Shown here one piece after another: positions 45,582 through 54,255 of a DNA stretch of 64,000 bases. Below the pieces are notes generated by a model, which was not told the origin of the DNA, did no database searches, and saw only the letters and a program-made list of their open reading frames with translations. The position numbers and the translations under genes were made by a program. Source of the stretch: Rhodothermales bacterium (GTDB taxonomy: Bacteria > Bacteroidota > Rhodothermia > Rhodothermales > JANQRZ01); the NCBI GenBank assembly GCA_039944855.1, contig JBDUXZ010000040.1, forward strand, positions 1 to 64,000. Reading direction: 5' to 3'. Positions within the stretch are counted from its first letter, which is position 1. The number at the start of each line of letters is the position of its first letter.

Positions 45582-46544
45582 TCAGCTTGCGACGCCGCGT
45601 TGCCGGAGGTAATCGAGTACGGCGCCGGTGAATGCCTCGGGCCGCTCGATCATCAGCAGGTGCCCGGCGTCGGGGATCTCGACGAGGTCGGCGTAGGGGA
45701 TGGCCTCGGCGCCGGGACCGAAGACGCCGCGCGGCGTGCCGGGGTGGAGGTACGGGTTCGGGATGAGCCCGTCGTACTGCCCGTAGACCACGAGCGTCGG
45801 GACGGCGATCTCGCCCAGCCGGTCCGACGTCGGCTCGTCGATCATGCCGTGGACGGAGCGGAGGACGGCGTACGCGAAGGCGTCCATCTCGTCGGACTTC
45901 GCCATGCGCGCGCGCTCCTCCACCAGCCATTCCCACTTCGGATTCCAGTGGTGGACGTTGAGCGCGAGGTTGCGACGGATCGCCTCCTCGCTCGCGTTCG
46001 CGATCCCTTCCTCGGTGAGCACGTTCGCCAGCCACGCGCCCTCGCCCTCGTCGAACGCCTCGACGCCGGCGGGCGCCGCGAGCACGAGCCGGTCGATGAG
46101 GTCGGGCCGCTCCAGCGCGAGCGTAATCCCGACCTGCCCGCCCATCGAGTGGCCGACGTAGACGAGCGGATCGAGGTCGAGCGCCTGGATGAAGCGGGCG
46201 AGCGTCTCGGCGTAGAACGTCATGTCGTACGGGTACGCCCCCTTCGCCGACTTCCCGAAGCCCGGCAGGTCGACGGCGACGACGCGGTAGCCGGCGTCGG
46301 CGAGGTCCTGGATGGTGTAGCGCCAGAAGCCGGCGTTCGAGGCGAGACCGTGGACGAGCAGGATCGTCTCATCGCCCTCGCCCACGTCGATGTACGCGAG
46401 GCGGGGGTCGTCGAGGGCGTAGCTCACGTCGAAGCCGTAGTCGATCGCTTCGAAGGCGAGGGGCGGGGCGTCGGCGTAGCGGGTGCCGGAGCAGCCGGCG
46501 AGCGTGGCGAGGAGCACGGCGAGAGAAAGAGAGCGAAAGCGCAT
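45582..46544 (-). CDS. Alpha/beta hydrolase lipoprotein
   Basis: The 320-residue protein has a lipoprotein signal (LAVLLATLAGCSG, Cys about 18). An alpha/beta hydrolase fold follows: oxyanion loop LLVHGLASNAGFWRY, nucleophile elbow YVGHSMGGQVG, acid YGQYDGLIP and His in DAGHLLMIERPE. The triad is complete. Sequence style is that of haloalkane dehalogenase/epoxide-hydrolase/esterase relatives; substrate unassigned. It is exported and membrane-tethered. It follows the outer-membrane barrel gene by 13 bp on the same strand and is likely co-transcribed. Confidence 0.9.
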   Translation of the reverse strand: MRFRSLSLAVLLATLAGCSGTRYADAPPLAFEAIDYGFDVSYALDDPRLAYIDVGEGDETILLVHGLASNAGFWRYTIQDLADAGYRVVAVDLPGFGKSAKGAYPYDMTFYAETLARFIQALDLDPLVYVGHSMGGQVGITLALERPDLIDRLVLAAPAGVEAFDEGEGAWLANVLTEEGIANASEEAIRRNLALNVHHWNPKWEWLVEERARMAKSDEMDAFAYAVLRSVHGMIDEPTSDRLGEIAVPTLVVYGQYDGLIPNPYLHPGTPRGVFGPGAEAIPYADLVEIPDAGHLLMIERPEAFTGAVLDYLRQRGVAS

Positions 46545-46557
46545 CGCGGGATCGGGG

Positions 46558-48147
46558 TTAAAACATGAGCCAGGAGAGCGTCACGAACACGGCCCACGGG
46601 TCGTCGGGCTTCACGTCGAACGGCTCGGAGCCGGGGGCTTCGTAGACGGCCGAGGGCGCGTCGTAGAAGTCGCCGAGCCCGACGTAGGCCGCATGGAGAC
46701 CGAGCGTGAGGAACACCTTGAGGTCGTACGTCAGTTCGGCGTTGACCTCGGTGCCCATGTAGCGCCCGCCGCCGGCCGGGGCCTCGCCCGCGAACGCCGT
46801 CGCCGCGCCGAGCTTCGCCGTGAGCTTGTTCGGGACGAGGTCGCGCGAGACGTTCGCGAAGAGCCCCGTCACGCCGAGCCCCTGGTTCGCGATGTCGTGG
46901 ACGAGCGAGTAGTAGCGGTTGACGACCTGCGCGTCGGGGAAGAGCAGGAGCGAGCGGCCCGAGACGTAGACCCCGACGGGCGAGCCGTACGTGTTGCCCG
47001 TGATCACGCTGTTCACCGTGCCGTCGGCCGCGCCGTCGGCGTCGCCCGTCGTGTAGAGCGCTTCGACGGCGACGTGGTCGCCACCGGTGCGGCCGTACTG
47101 GTAGGCGACACGCGCGTTCGCCGCGACGCCGAAGACGCTTACGGCGTCCTGCTCCGGCCGCTCGATCGAGCCGAAGTTCGTCATCACGAAGGCGTCGGCC
47201 CACCACGGGCCGACGGCGAACTCGCGGTTGTAGCTCGCGCGGGCGCCAGCCCAGCCCAGGGCGGCGGTGTAGTCTTGCGGGAGGACGAGCCGCGTCGTCC
47301 CGTTGTAGGCGGCGAGCAGGCTGTTCAGCCCCTGCCCGAGGATCGAGATGCCGCCGCGGCCCTTCGCGCGGTCGCTCACCCCCCACACGTCGATGCCGAC
47401 TTCGAGGCCGGGCGCGAGCAGGTGCTCCACATCGATCATCCCGAGGATCACGTCGTCATCGCCGGCGACGAGGTTCTCCCACAATTGGAAGACGCCGACG
47501 CGGGCGCGGGTCGCGGGCGTCACGTTCGCATACGCCGAGATGCCGACCGCCTGCGTGCCCCAGTACGCGAGCTTGTAGCCGCTCTGCTGGAAGCTCTGGA
47601 GCGTGTTCACGTTCGGGTCGCGCGCGCCGTCGAACATCCGCTGGAGCCCGACGACGACGTTGTAACGCGCGCTCGGCCGGATGTCCACGTTCGCCATCAG
47701 CGTCTGCAGGTTGATCTGCCCCGCGTTGATGGCGCCGCCGCGGTTGTTGCCCACGCCGTAGGCGACGTCGCCCCACGTGTAGTCGATCTTAAAGAGGCCT
47801 CGGAAGGTGGCGTAGCCGTCGAGGATTTTGGGGCGATAGACGAAGTACGGGACGAACCGCTGCTCCGTGTAGTTCGCGATCTGGTCCACGGTCCGCGTCG
47901 AGTTCGGGCCGAAGAGGCGGCCGATGACCTGGCCTTGCAGGAGGTCGTTCGACGGGGTCACGTTCGACGCCGTCGTGCGGGTAAAGCTGTACCCGATGAA
48001 GGTGAGTTCCTTCGGGATCGGCTCGTCCACGCGCTCGCCTTCGCCCGGGCCGCGCCAGAGCGAGTCGGGCGGCATGACGGGGTCCGGCACCTGCGCGAGC
48101 GCCGGCACGGCGACGGCGACGAGGAGGACGGAGAGGAGGAAGCGCAT
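46558..48147 (-). CDS. Large outer-membrane beta-barrel (porin-like) protein
   Basis: The 529-residue protein has a signal peptide (FLLSVLLVAVAVPALAQ). Many amphipathic strands end with VFVTLSWLMF, a Phe-terminated last strand as in outer-membrane barrels. Strand-rich blocks (RYNVVVGLQRMFDG, FAVGPWWADAFVMTNFG, HVAVEALYTTGDADGAADG) resemble alginate-export/porin-type barrels of 16-18 strands. The role is passive or facilitated transport across the outer membrane; the solute is unknown. It is the first gene of a probable two-gene unit with the hydrolase lipoprotein. Confidence 0.82.
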   Translation of the reverse strand: MRFLLSVLLVAVAVPALAQVPDPVMPPDSLWRGPGEGERVDEPIPKELTFIGYSFTRTTASNVTPSNDLLQGQVIGRLFGPNSTRTVDQIANYTEQRFVPYFVYRPKILDGYATFRGLFKIDYTWGDVAYGVGNNRGGAINAGQINLQTLMANVDIRPSARYNVVVGLQRMFDGARDPNVNTLQSFQQSGYKLAYWGTQAVGISAYANVTPATRARVGVFQLWENLVAGDDDVILGMIDVEHLLAPGLEVGIDVWGVSDRAKGRGGISILGQGLNSLLAAYNGTTRLVLPQDYTAALGWAGARASYNREFAVGPWWADAFVMTNFGSIERPEQDAVSVFGVAANARVAYQYGRTGGDHVAVEALYTTGDADGAADGTVNSVITGNTYGSPVGVYVSGRSLLLFPDAQVVNRYYSLVHDIANQGLGVTGLFANVSRDLVPNKLTAKLGAATAFAGEAPAGGGRYMGTEVNAELTYDLKVFLTLGLHAAYVGLGDFYDAPSAVYEAPGSEPFDVKPDDPWAVFVTLSWLMF

Positions 48148-48176
48148 AGCGAGACGGGCTGGAGCGAAAAAGGAGA

Positions 48177-48204
48177 GGGCGGGCGCCCGATCGGACGCCC
48201 GCCC
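48177..48204. terminator. Hairpin after the Ig-like lipoprotein gene
   Basis: A 9-bp GC stem (GGGCGGGCG at 48177-48185, CGCCCGCCC at 48196-48204) lies 14 bp beyond the stop of the minus-strand gene ending at 48219 and 30 bp upstream of the next start. Confidence 0.6.
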
Positions 48205-48218
48205 CCGTCATGCAGCGG

Positions 48219-49004
48219 TCAGATGCCGACGCGGACGAACTGCTGGATCCACGTCCCGGCCAGCGGCGTGCCGTTGAAAGCCGTGCTGCCGAAACCGGCC
48301 TCGGCCGTCGCGGGCGTGAAGCCCTGGATCTCCGGCTGCGTCTGGATCACCTCGTAGCGGAGGAAGTCTTGGGCCGCGTTGACTCCGTAGATCCCGCGCG
48401 ACGTGACGGTCGACGGCGTGTCCTGCTCGAGCACGATCTCGTAAATCGGGTCGCCGTTCGCGTCCTCGGAGTCCGTCGCGGTCACGGCGTAGCTGCCCGT
48501 GAACGTCACCGCCACATTGTCCGTGCTCGTCGCGACGACGTTGTAGGTGCCGTTGCCGGAGAACTCCGCGTCGATGCGGGCGGTCGGGAAGGCCGGGTTG
48601 CCGGCGAGGCCGGGAGCCACGTTCGCGCCCTCGGAGAGCCACGTGCCGACGAGTTGGAGCACGACGTCGACGGTGACGGTCCCGGTGGCGGTGTTGTCGC
48701 CATCGCTCACGGTGTAGGTAAACGAGTCCTGCCCGCTGAAGCCGAGGTCGGACGTGTAGACGACGGCGCCATCGACAATCTCGACCGTGCCGTTGCTGGC
48801 CGTGCCGACGGCGGTGACCGTGAGGTCGTCCCCGTCCGGGTCGGTGTCATTCGCGAGCACGTCGACCGTCTCGGCGGTGGCTTCGAGGGCGGTGGCGGTG
48901 TCGGCCGTAGCCGTCGGCGCGCCGTTGTCGTCGCCGTCCGAGTCGCAGCCGACGAAGGTCAGCGCGACGAACAGGACGAGCGCAAAGTGAAGTAGGTTTT
49001 TCAT
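48219..49004 (-). CDS. Ig-like/cadherin-fold lipoprotein
   Basis: The 261-residue protein has a lipoprotein signal (LVLFVALTFVGCDSDGDD, Cys about 20). A cadherin/VCBS-like Ig domain follows (about 28-112: VDVLANDTDPDGDDLTVTAV, DSFTYTVSDGDNTATG), a Ca-binding type common in bacterial surface proteins. The C-terminal half (about 113-261) starts QLVGTWLSEG and contains TFTGSYAVTAT and FLRYEVIQTQPEIQGF. It looks lipocalin- or beta-sandwich-like and is of unknown family. It is expected on the outer membrane. Confidence 0.85.
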   Translation of the reverse strand: MKNLLHFALVLFVALTFVGCDSDGDDNGAPTATADTATALEATAETVDVLANDTDPDGDDLTVTAVGTASNGTVEIVDGAVVYTSDLGFSGQDSFTYTVSDGDNTATGTVTVDVVLQLVGTWLSEGANVAPGLAGNPAFPTARIDAEFSGNGTYNVVATSTDNVAVTFTGSYAVTATDSEDANGDPIYEIVLEQDTPSTVTSRGIYGVNAAQDFLRYEVIQTQPEIQGFTPATAEAGFGSTAFNGTPLAGTWIQQFVRVGI

Positions 49005-49060
49005 CGTGGTGTAGGGTTGGGTTGCGTGCTGTGGTGGCGGGGCCGTCGCAGGGACGACCG

Positions 49061-49486
49061 CTACGCCGTGGGTTTTTTCGGGAGGAGGACGGACTCGCCT
49101 TCGGCGACGACCTCCCCGTCTTGGTCGAGGCAGCGCGTCGCGAAACGGACGCGGTTCTTCTCGTCCATCTTCTCGACGACCTCGGCCTCCGCCGTGATCG
49201 TGTCGCCGATGAAGACGGGCTTTTTGAAGGCGAGGCTCTGCGAGACGTAGAGCGCGCCGGGGCCGGGGAGCTGCATCCCGACGACCGTCGAGACGAACCC
49301 GACGAGGAGCGCGCCGTGGACGACGGGCTGCCCGAACCGCGTCTTCTTCGCGTGCTCGTGGTCGATGTGCAGCGGGTTGAAGTCGCCGGTGATCCCGGCG
49401 AAAAGGGTCACGTCGGCTTGCGTGATCGTCTTCGTGAAGCGGGCCGTGTCGCCCACTTTGATGTCGTTGATCGTCTTGCCGTTCAT
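49061..49486 (-). CDS. MaoC-like (R)-specific enoyl-CoA hydratase
   Basis: The 141-residue single hot-dog domain has normal size for PhaJ-like hydratases. The catalytic Asp/His motif is in FAGITGDFNPLHIDHEHAKKT. VVHGALLVGFVSTVVG and PVFIGDTITAEAEVVEK complete the family pattern. The reaction is reversible hydration of trans-2-enoyl-CoA to (R)-3-hydroxyacyl-CoA. Its start overlaps the acyl-CoA synthetase stop by 4 bp. This coupling suggests acyl-CoAs made by that enzyme as substrates. Confidence 0.92.
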   Translation of the reverse strand: MNGKTINDIKVGDTARFTKTITQADVTLFAGITGDFNPLHIDHEHAKKTRFGQPVVHGALLVGFVSTVVGMQLPGPGALYVSQSLAFKKPVFIGDTITAEAEVVEKMDEKNRVRFATRCLDQDGEVVAEGESVLLPKKPTA

Positions 49487-50994
49487 GCGGGGAGTTCGGA
49501 TTCGCGGAGCGCGCGCTTGAGCACTTTGCCGCTGTCGCTGGTGGGGAGGGCGTCGAGGAACGCGACGTGCTTGGGGACCTTGTATTTCGCGAGGCCGGTC
49601 CGGGCGAACGCGAGGAGCGCGTCGGCGTCGAGCGCCGCGCCGTCGTGGAGCACGACGAACGCCTTGCCGACCTCGCCCCACCGCTCGTCCGGCACGCCGA
49701 CGACGGCGACGGCCTTTACGGCGGGATGCGTCTGCAAGTAGCCCTCGACCTCGGCGGGATAGACGTTCTCGGCCCCGCTGATGAACATCTCCTTCTTCCG
49801 CCCGACGACGTAGAAGTAGCCCTCGGCGTCGCGGCGGACGAGGTCGCCGGTGTGGAGCCAGCCGTCGCGGAGCGTCTCGGCCGTGGCCTCGGGGTTGCGC
49901 CAGTAGCCCGCCATCACGGCCGGGCCGCGCAGCACGAGCTCGCCGATTTCGTCGGCTGCGAGTTCGCGCCCGCCGTCGTCCACGACGCGGGCGTCGATGT
50001 AGAAGTTGGGGAAGCCGATCGAGCCCGCCTTCCGCTCGGCGTCGCGCTCGGGGAGCGAGAACACGTTCGGGCCGAACTCGGTGAGGCCGTAGCCCTGCCG
50101 GATCGGGACGCCCTTCGCGTGCCACGCGCGGATCAGCCCCTTCGGCATCGGCTCGCCGCCGACAATCGCGTAGCGGACGGAGCCGAGCGAGACCTCGGCG
50201 AAGGCGGGCGTGTCGTGCATCATCGCCAGCATCGTCGGCACGCCGAAGAGGATCGTCAAGCCGCGCTCGTCGCAGAGCCGAAGCACGCGGTCCGGGTCGA
50301 AGCCGGTGAGGAGAAGCGTGCCGCCGTGGTGGATGACGGGCGTCGTGAGGACGTGCCAGCCGCCGGTGTGGAAGAGCGGCGCGAAGATCGCCGTGCGGTC
50401 GGCCTCGGTGAGGTTCAGCCGGAGCCCGGTGTTGACCGAGTTCCAGAAGATCCCCCGGTTCGTGAGGACGGCGCCCTTCGGCGCGCCCGTCGTGCCGCTC
50501 GTGTAGAGGATCATGCACGCCGCGTCGAAGTCCGGCTCGGGCACGTCGAGATCACTCGGCAGCGAATCGTCGTGCATCCGCGCCTGCAACTCGGCGAAAT
50601 CGACAGTAGACACGTCTGCGCCGTCGAGCTTGTCTGCAAACGACGCGTCCACGACGACGAGCGCGGGCGCGGCATCGGTCACGACGTGGGCGACTTCGCG
50701 CGGGGCGAGCCGCCAGTTCACAGGCACGAGGACGGCCCCAAGCCGCTGCACGGCGAAGAAGAGGAGCACATACTCCAGCGCGTTCGGCGCGAGCACGGCG
50801 ACGCGCTCGCCCGCCGCGATCCCGTGCTCGTCGCGGAACCACCGCGCCGTGCGGTGGACGATGCGCGCGGCCTCAGCGTACGTCACGCTCCGCCCCGCGT
50901 CGAGGTCGTCGATGGCGATGCGGTCGGGGGCGTAGAGCGCCCAGCGTTCGAGCCAGTCGGTGCGGATCGGGACGTCCGGTTGCGTCATAGTCAT
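49483..50994 (-). CDS. AMP-dependent acyl-CoA synthetase
   Basis: The 503-residue ANL-superfamily enzyme has the P-loop YTSGTTGAPKGAV (A3), YGLTEFGPNV (A5), HTGDLVRRDAEGYFYVVGRK (A7-A8) and the C-terminal catalytic Lys in SGKVLKRAL. It activates a carboxylic acid to acyl-AMP and then acyl-CoA. Length and the A5 motif fit medium/long-chain or aromatic acyl-CoA ligases, so chain length is not predicted. It is coupled to MaoC by a 4-bp overlap. An ATG two codons into the frame (50988) is an alternative start. Confidence 0.93.
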   Translation of the reverse strand: MTMTQPDVPIRTDWLERWALYAPDRIAIDDLDAGRSVTYAEAARIVHRTARWFRDEHGIAAGERVAVLAPNALEYVLLFFAVQRLGAVLVPVNWRLAPREVAHVVTDAAPALVVVDASFADKLDGADVSTVDFAELQARMHDDSLPSDLDVPEPDFDAACMILYTSGTTGAPKGAVLTNRGIFWNSVNTGLRLNLTEADRTAIFAPLFHTGGWHVLTTPVIHHGGTLLLTGFDPDRVLRLCDERGLTILFGVPTMLAMMHDTPAFAEVSLGSVRYAIVGGEPMPKGLIRAWHAKGVPIRQGYGLTEFGPNVFSLPERDAERKAGSIGFPNFYIDARVVDDGGRELAADEIGELVLRGPAVMAGYWRNPEATAETLRDGWLHTGDLVRRDAEGYFYVVGRKKEMFISGAENVYPAEVEGYLQTHPAVKAVAVVGVPDERWGEVGKAFVVLHDGAALDADALLAFARTGLAKYKVPKHVAFLDALPTSDSGKVLKRALRESELPA

Positions 50995-51005
50995 ATCCCC
51001 TCCCG

Positions 51006-51126
51006 TGTCATCCTGAGCGAAGCGAGCGCCAGCGAGCGTAGTCGAAGGATCCCGTCAGGTCGGCGGCACCATGCGGGAGATCCTTCGGCTACGTCCCGAC
51101 ACGTCGGGACTTCGCTCAGGATGCCA
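51006..51126. repeat. Palindromic intergenic repeat (TCATCCTGAGC family)
   Basis: The left half TGTCATCCTGAGCGAAGCGAG (from 51006) and TCGAAGGATC (51042-51051) are mirrored by GATCCTTCGGCTACG and ACTTCGCTCAGGATG (to 51123). The large imperfect hairpin fills the gap between the acyl-CoA synthetase start and the symporter stop. It is the same family as 913-1060. Confidence 0.8.
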
Positions 51127-51148
51127 CGATGAATGGAGGAGGCAGTCA

Positions 51149-52639
51149 TCAGAGGGTCGGCGCTTTCTGCGCAGGTTTGGAGCGGGCGAAGCGCGGCCGG
51201 CCAGGCGCAGCGACGCCAGCGGCCATCACCAAGAGCGACGCGACGAGCGCGTACGTCGCCGGCACGGCGGGGTTATTCCAGTACGGGCCGAGCTCGAAGT
51301 AGTACGTCCCGAAGTGGACGAGGAGCGCGACGACCGACGCCGCCGCCACCCAGTGCCGCGTCACGCGCTTGACGAAAATGCCCGCGAGGACCGGGACGAA
51401 CGTGGCCGCGAACAGGCCGTAGACGCCGTTCTGCGCGAAGATCGCCACCGACAGCGACGGGTCGATGAGCTGCTGCCACGAGAAGTACAGCGTGACCGGG
51501 ATGAGCGCGACCAGGAACCACCGCGCGTAGCGGACGCCGCGGTCCTTCCAGTCCGGCGCGGCCGTGATGCGCGCGGGCAGGACCGTTTTGAGGAAGTCAT
51601 TCGCGAAGATCGACGAGAGCGCGACGAGGATGCCCTCCATCGTCGAGAACCCGGCGGCGAGCACGCCGAGCACGACGATCGCGCGCGGCAGCGGCGCGAA
51701 CGCCTCGATGAGGTACGTCGCGATCACGGTGTCCGGCGCGAGCCCGTCGCCCAGGCTCAGCCGCGCGAAGAGACCGACGGCGAGGACGGCGAAGAACAGG
51801 CTCGCCACGACGACGGCCGTCACGAGGTACTTGTTCACGTCGGCCTCGCTCCGGAGGTAGAGTGCCTTCGACATGATGTGCGGCTGCAGGATCACCGCCA
51901 CACCGACGAAGAAGTTGGCGACGAATACCTCGAACACGCTGCGGAAGAGCAGGCTGCCGGGGTTGACCACGTCGGCGTACGACGGGCCGACCGCCGCCAA
52001 CCGGTCGAAGAACCCGGCCCCGAGGAACTCCCACCCCGAGCCGAGCAAGAGGAGCGCGACGAGGATCATGATGCCGGCCTGGATCGCGTTCGTGCGGATG
52101 TGGCCCGCCGCGCCGCCGAGCAGGATGTACCCGAACGTGATCCCCACCGTCGTCAGGAGGGCCGCGACCTGCGGCAGCCCGAGCGCCTGTTGCAACACCA
52201 CCGTCACGCCGACGACGATGAGCACGAGGAACGTGATCTGCAGCAGGCTCAGCACGGCGAAGTACAGCTTGAGCGAGCGGCTCCCGTAGCGATCCCCGAT
52301 CCACTGCGGGATCGTGAGCACGGTGAACTCGTCGCCGACTTTGCGGAACCGCTTGCTGAAGACGACGAGCGCGAGGAAGATGCCGAGCGGCGTCGCCACC
52401 GCGTAGCCGAGCACGCCGGCCCAGCCGTAGAGGTAGATCAGGCCGGGGTTGATGACGAAGGTCGCCGCGCTCGTCATGTTCGCCGCGAGCGAGAGGCCGA
52501 CCCAGAACGGGCTCACCGTCCGCGTCCCCACCGCGAACGACTCCATCGACCCGGCCTTCCGCCGCGCCGCGAGGCTCACGCCCACGACGGCACCGACATA
52601 GGCGAGGAAAAAGACCCAACTCAGCAGCGTTTCGCTCAT
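51149..52639 (-). CDS. Sodium:solute symporter (SSS family)
   Basis: The 496-residue protein is predicted to be multi-pass (about 13 helices). The early GAVVGVSLAARRKAG, SMESFAVGTRTVSPFWVGLSLAANMTSAATF and the FSTMEGILVALSSIFANDF block are typical of sodium:solute symporters. It couples Na+ influx to uptake of an organic solute; proline, pantothenate and short carboxylates are the usual substrates. It starts 4 bp from the KAS III-like gene stop, within a regulator-KAS-symporter operon, so a carboxylate is a reasonable inference. Confidence 0.9.
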   Translation of the reverse strand: MSETLLSWVFFLAYVGAVVGVSLAARRKAGSMESFAVGTRTVSPFWVGLSLAANMTSAATFVINPGLIYLYGWAGVLGYAVATPLGIFLALVVFSKRFRKVGDEFTVLTIPQWIGDRYGSRSLKLYFAVLSLLQITFLVLIVVGVTVVLQQALGLPQVAALLTTVGITFGYILLGGAAGHIRTNAIQAGIMILVALLLLGSGWEFLGAGFFDRLAAVGPSYADVVNPGSLLFRSVFEVFVANFFVGVAVILQPHIMSKALYLRSEADVNKYLVTAVVVASLFFAVLAVGLFARLSLGDGLAPDTVIATYLIEAFAPLPRAIVVLGVLAAGFSTMEGILVALSSIFANDFLKTVLPARITAAPDWKDRGVRYARWFLVALIPVTLYFSWQQLIDPSLSVAIFAQNGVYGLFAATFVPVLAGIFVKRVTRHWVAAASVVALLVHFGTYYFELGPYWNNPAVPATYALVASLLVMAAGVAAPGRPRFARSKPAQKAPTL

Positions 52640-52643
52640 GGGC

Positions 52644-53672
52644 TCAGGTGTCGTAGCTCCAGATCGCCGTGACGGCTGCCATCGACATCCCGCCGCCGGA
52701 GCCGACGAAGCAGACGAGGTCGCCGTCGTTCAGCACGTGCGTGCGGGCGGCGTCGCCGAGCGCCATCGGGATGCAGGCGCTGCCGGTGTAGCCGAAGCGG
52801 TCCATCACGTTGTGGCTCTTCACGTGCGGCACGCCGAGCGCGTCGAGCGTGGCGTTGATGGAGCCGATGTTGATCTGGGTGAAGAAGTAGTGGTCGACGT
52901 CGTTCGGGTCGGCACCGAGCGGGTCGAGGACTTCGCGGACGAGGCGGGGCCAGTGGACGATGTTCGTCTCGGGCGGAATCCGCTTGGCGAAGCGGAGCTT
53001 CGTGTCGCCGCGCTCGATCGCCTCGGCCGTTGCGGGCATCGCCGTGCCGCCGGCGTAGATCCCCATGTAGTCGTGGTAGGCACCCTCGGCGTAGAGCGTG
53101 CTCGTGAGGATGCCACGGTCGGCGCGGTCGGTCGGCTGGACGATCACGGCGCCGGCGCCGTCGGCGAAGAGCGTCGCGCGCTTGTAGTCGTCCCAGTCCA
53201 TGAACTTGCTCATACCGTAGGCGCCGACGACGAGGATGGCGCCGTAGCGCGCGTCGGCGGCGACGTACTTCCCGGCCATGTCGAGCGCCGTCACGAAGCC
53301 GGAGCACGCCGTGTTCACGTCGAACACGCCCGCGTTCTTGGCACCGAGCTTGTGCTGGACGACGGCCGCCGTGCTCGGCGAGACGTAGTCCGGCGTGTCG
53401 GTCGAGACGATGATGAGGTCGAGGTCCTCGGGCGTCAGCCCGGCGTTCTCGAGTGCCTCCTCGGCGGCGGGGACAACGAGATCGCTCGTCGCCTGATCGT
53501 CGGCCATGAAGTGCCGCGTTTCGATGTTGCGGCTCTCGCGGAGGAAGGCGTCGATGTCCATGCCGTACTTCTCGTCGAAGACGGCGTTCGGGACGGGCTC
53601 GCCAGGGGCATGGAGCCCGGTGCCGGTGATGGTCGCTCGGCGCGGCGCGGCGTTCGGGGCGGGGATCTGCAT
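52644..53672 (-). CDS. KAS III-like thiolase-fold protein lacking His and Asn
   Basis: The 342-residue protein starts at the ATG at 53672, overlapping the regulator stop by one base (TGATG). It has the FabH fold: FDVNTACSGFVTAL with catalytic Cys123, RATLFADGAGAVIVQP and GGGMSMAAVTAIW. The positions of the FabH His and Asn are altered. PHQAN reads FTQIN (Thr265) and HGNTSAAS reads FGYTGSAC (Tyr295). Decarboxylating condensation as in FabH is therefore doubtful. Acyl transfer by a Cys-only mechanism, or a distinct subfamily reaction, is inferred. It is flanked by a GbsR-type regulator and a symporter in one operon. Confidence 0.85.
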   Translation of the reverse strand: MQIPAPNAAPRRATITGTGLHAPGEPVPNAVFDEKYGMDIDAFLRESRNIETRHFMADDQATSDLVVPAAEEALENAGLTPEDLDLIIVSTDTPDYVSPSTAAVVQHKLGAKNAGVFDVNTACSGFVTALDMAGKYVAADARYGAILVVGAYGMSKFMDWDDYKRATLFADGAGAVIVQPTDRADRGILTSTLYAEGAYHDYMGIYAGGTAMPATAEAIERGDTKLRFAKRIPPETNIVHWPRLVREVLDPLGADPNDVDHYFFTQINIGSINATLDALGVPHVKSHNVMDRFGYTGSACIPMALGDAARTHVLNDGDLVCFVGSGGGMSMAAVTAIWSYDT

Positions 53673-54154
53673 CAGCGAGTCGTCGGCTTGGCCTGGTCCC
53701 ACTCCTGCTCGAAGCGGGCGTAGAAGTCTTCCATCAGGGCGTAGAAAGCGCGCATGTGCTCCAGATTCGCACGAAGCCCGTCGGCGCCGTCGCCGATCCG
53801 GTCGAGCTCGCCGAGGAAGAACTCGGCCGTCGTTCGGTTCTTGACGACGGTGCGCATGTTGCGGCGGAAGTTGTTGTAGAAGAGGTCGGGGTCGGCCTCG
53901 TAGTAGTCGCGGCGGGCGGACTCCCCGTTCGTCTTGCGGACGAGCCCGCCGAGGGCGAGCTCGCGGATGGTCTGCGAGATCGGGCCCTTGCTGCGGCCGA
54001 GCTTCTCGGCGATGTCGTCGAGCGACTGCGGCTCGTCGTAGGCGAGGAGGAGGCCGACGATGAGCCCCTTCAGCCGGGCGAGGCCGTAGTTCTCATAGAC
54101 GTTGCCGAACTCCTCGACGAGGCTGCGGCGGAGCTGCTCCGGGGTGTCGCCCAC
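53672..54154 (-). CDS. GbsR/MarR-family transcriptional regulator
   Basis: The 160-residue protein starts at a GTG (54154). The winged helix-turn-helix is in the N-terminal half (GLIVGLLLAYDEPQSLDDIAEKLGRSKGPISQTIRELALGG segment), and the C-terminal half is a helical dimerisation arm. It matches the GbsR group of MarR-like regulators, named for Bacillus choline-responsive GbsR. It is the first gene of the operon with the KAS III-like protein and the symporter and very likely controls them. A palindromic site AACGTT-n3-AACGTT lies 25-39 bp upstream of its start. Confidence 0.88.
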   Translation of the reverse strand: MGDTPEQLRRSLVEEFGNVYENYGLARLKGLIVGLLLAYDEPQSLDDIAEKLGRSKGPISQTIRELALGGLVRKTNGESARRDYYEADPDLFYNNFRRNMRTVVKNRTTAEFFLGELDRIGDGADGLRANLEHMRAFYALMEDFYARFEQEWDQAKPTTR

Positions 54155-54178
54155 GTTCTTTTCGTTTGAAATGTTACA

Positions 54179-54193
54179 AACGTTGAGAACGTT
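54179..54193. promoter_or_regulatory. AACGTT-n3-AACGTT operator candidate
   Basis: Two AACGTT palindromes (54179-54184 and 54188-54193), 3 bp apart, form a symmetric 15-bp site directly upstream of the GbsR/MarR gene in an A/T-rich stretch. The position suits autoregulation. Confidence 0.55.
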
Positions 54194-54255
54194 AAGAAAT
54201 CATCAACGCCCTGTCAAGCCTTTTCCGGCCGCGTCCCCCGATTGCAGGAATTCCC

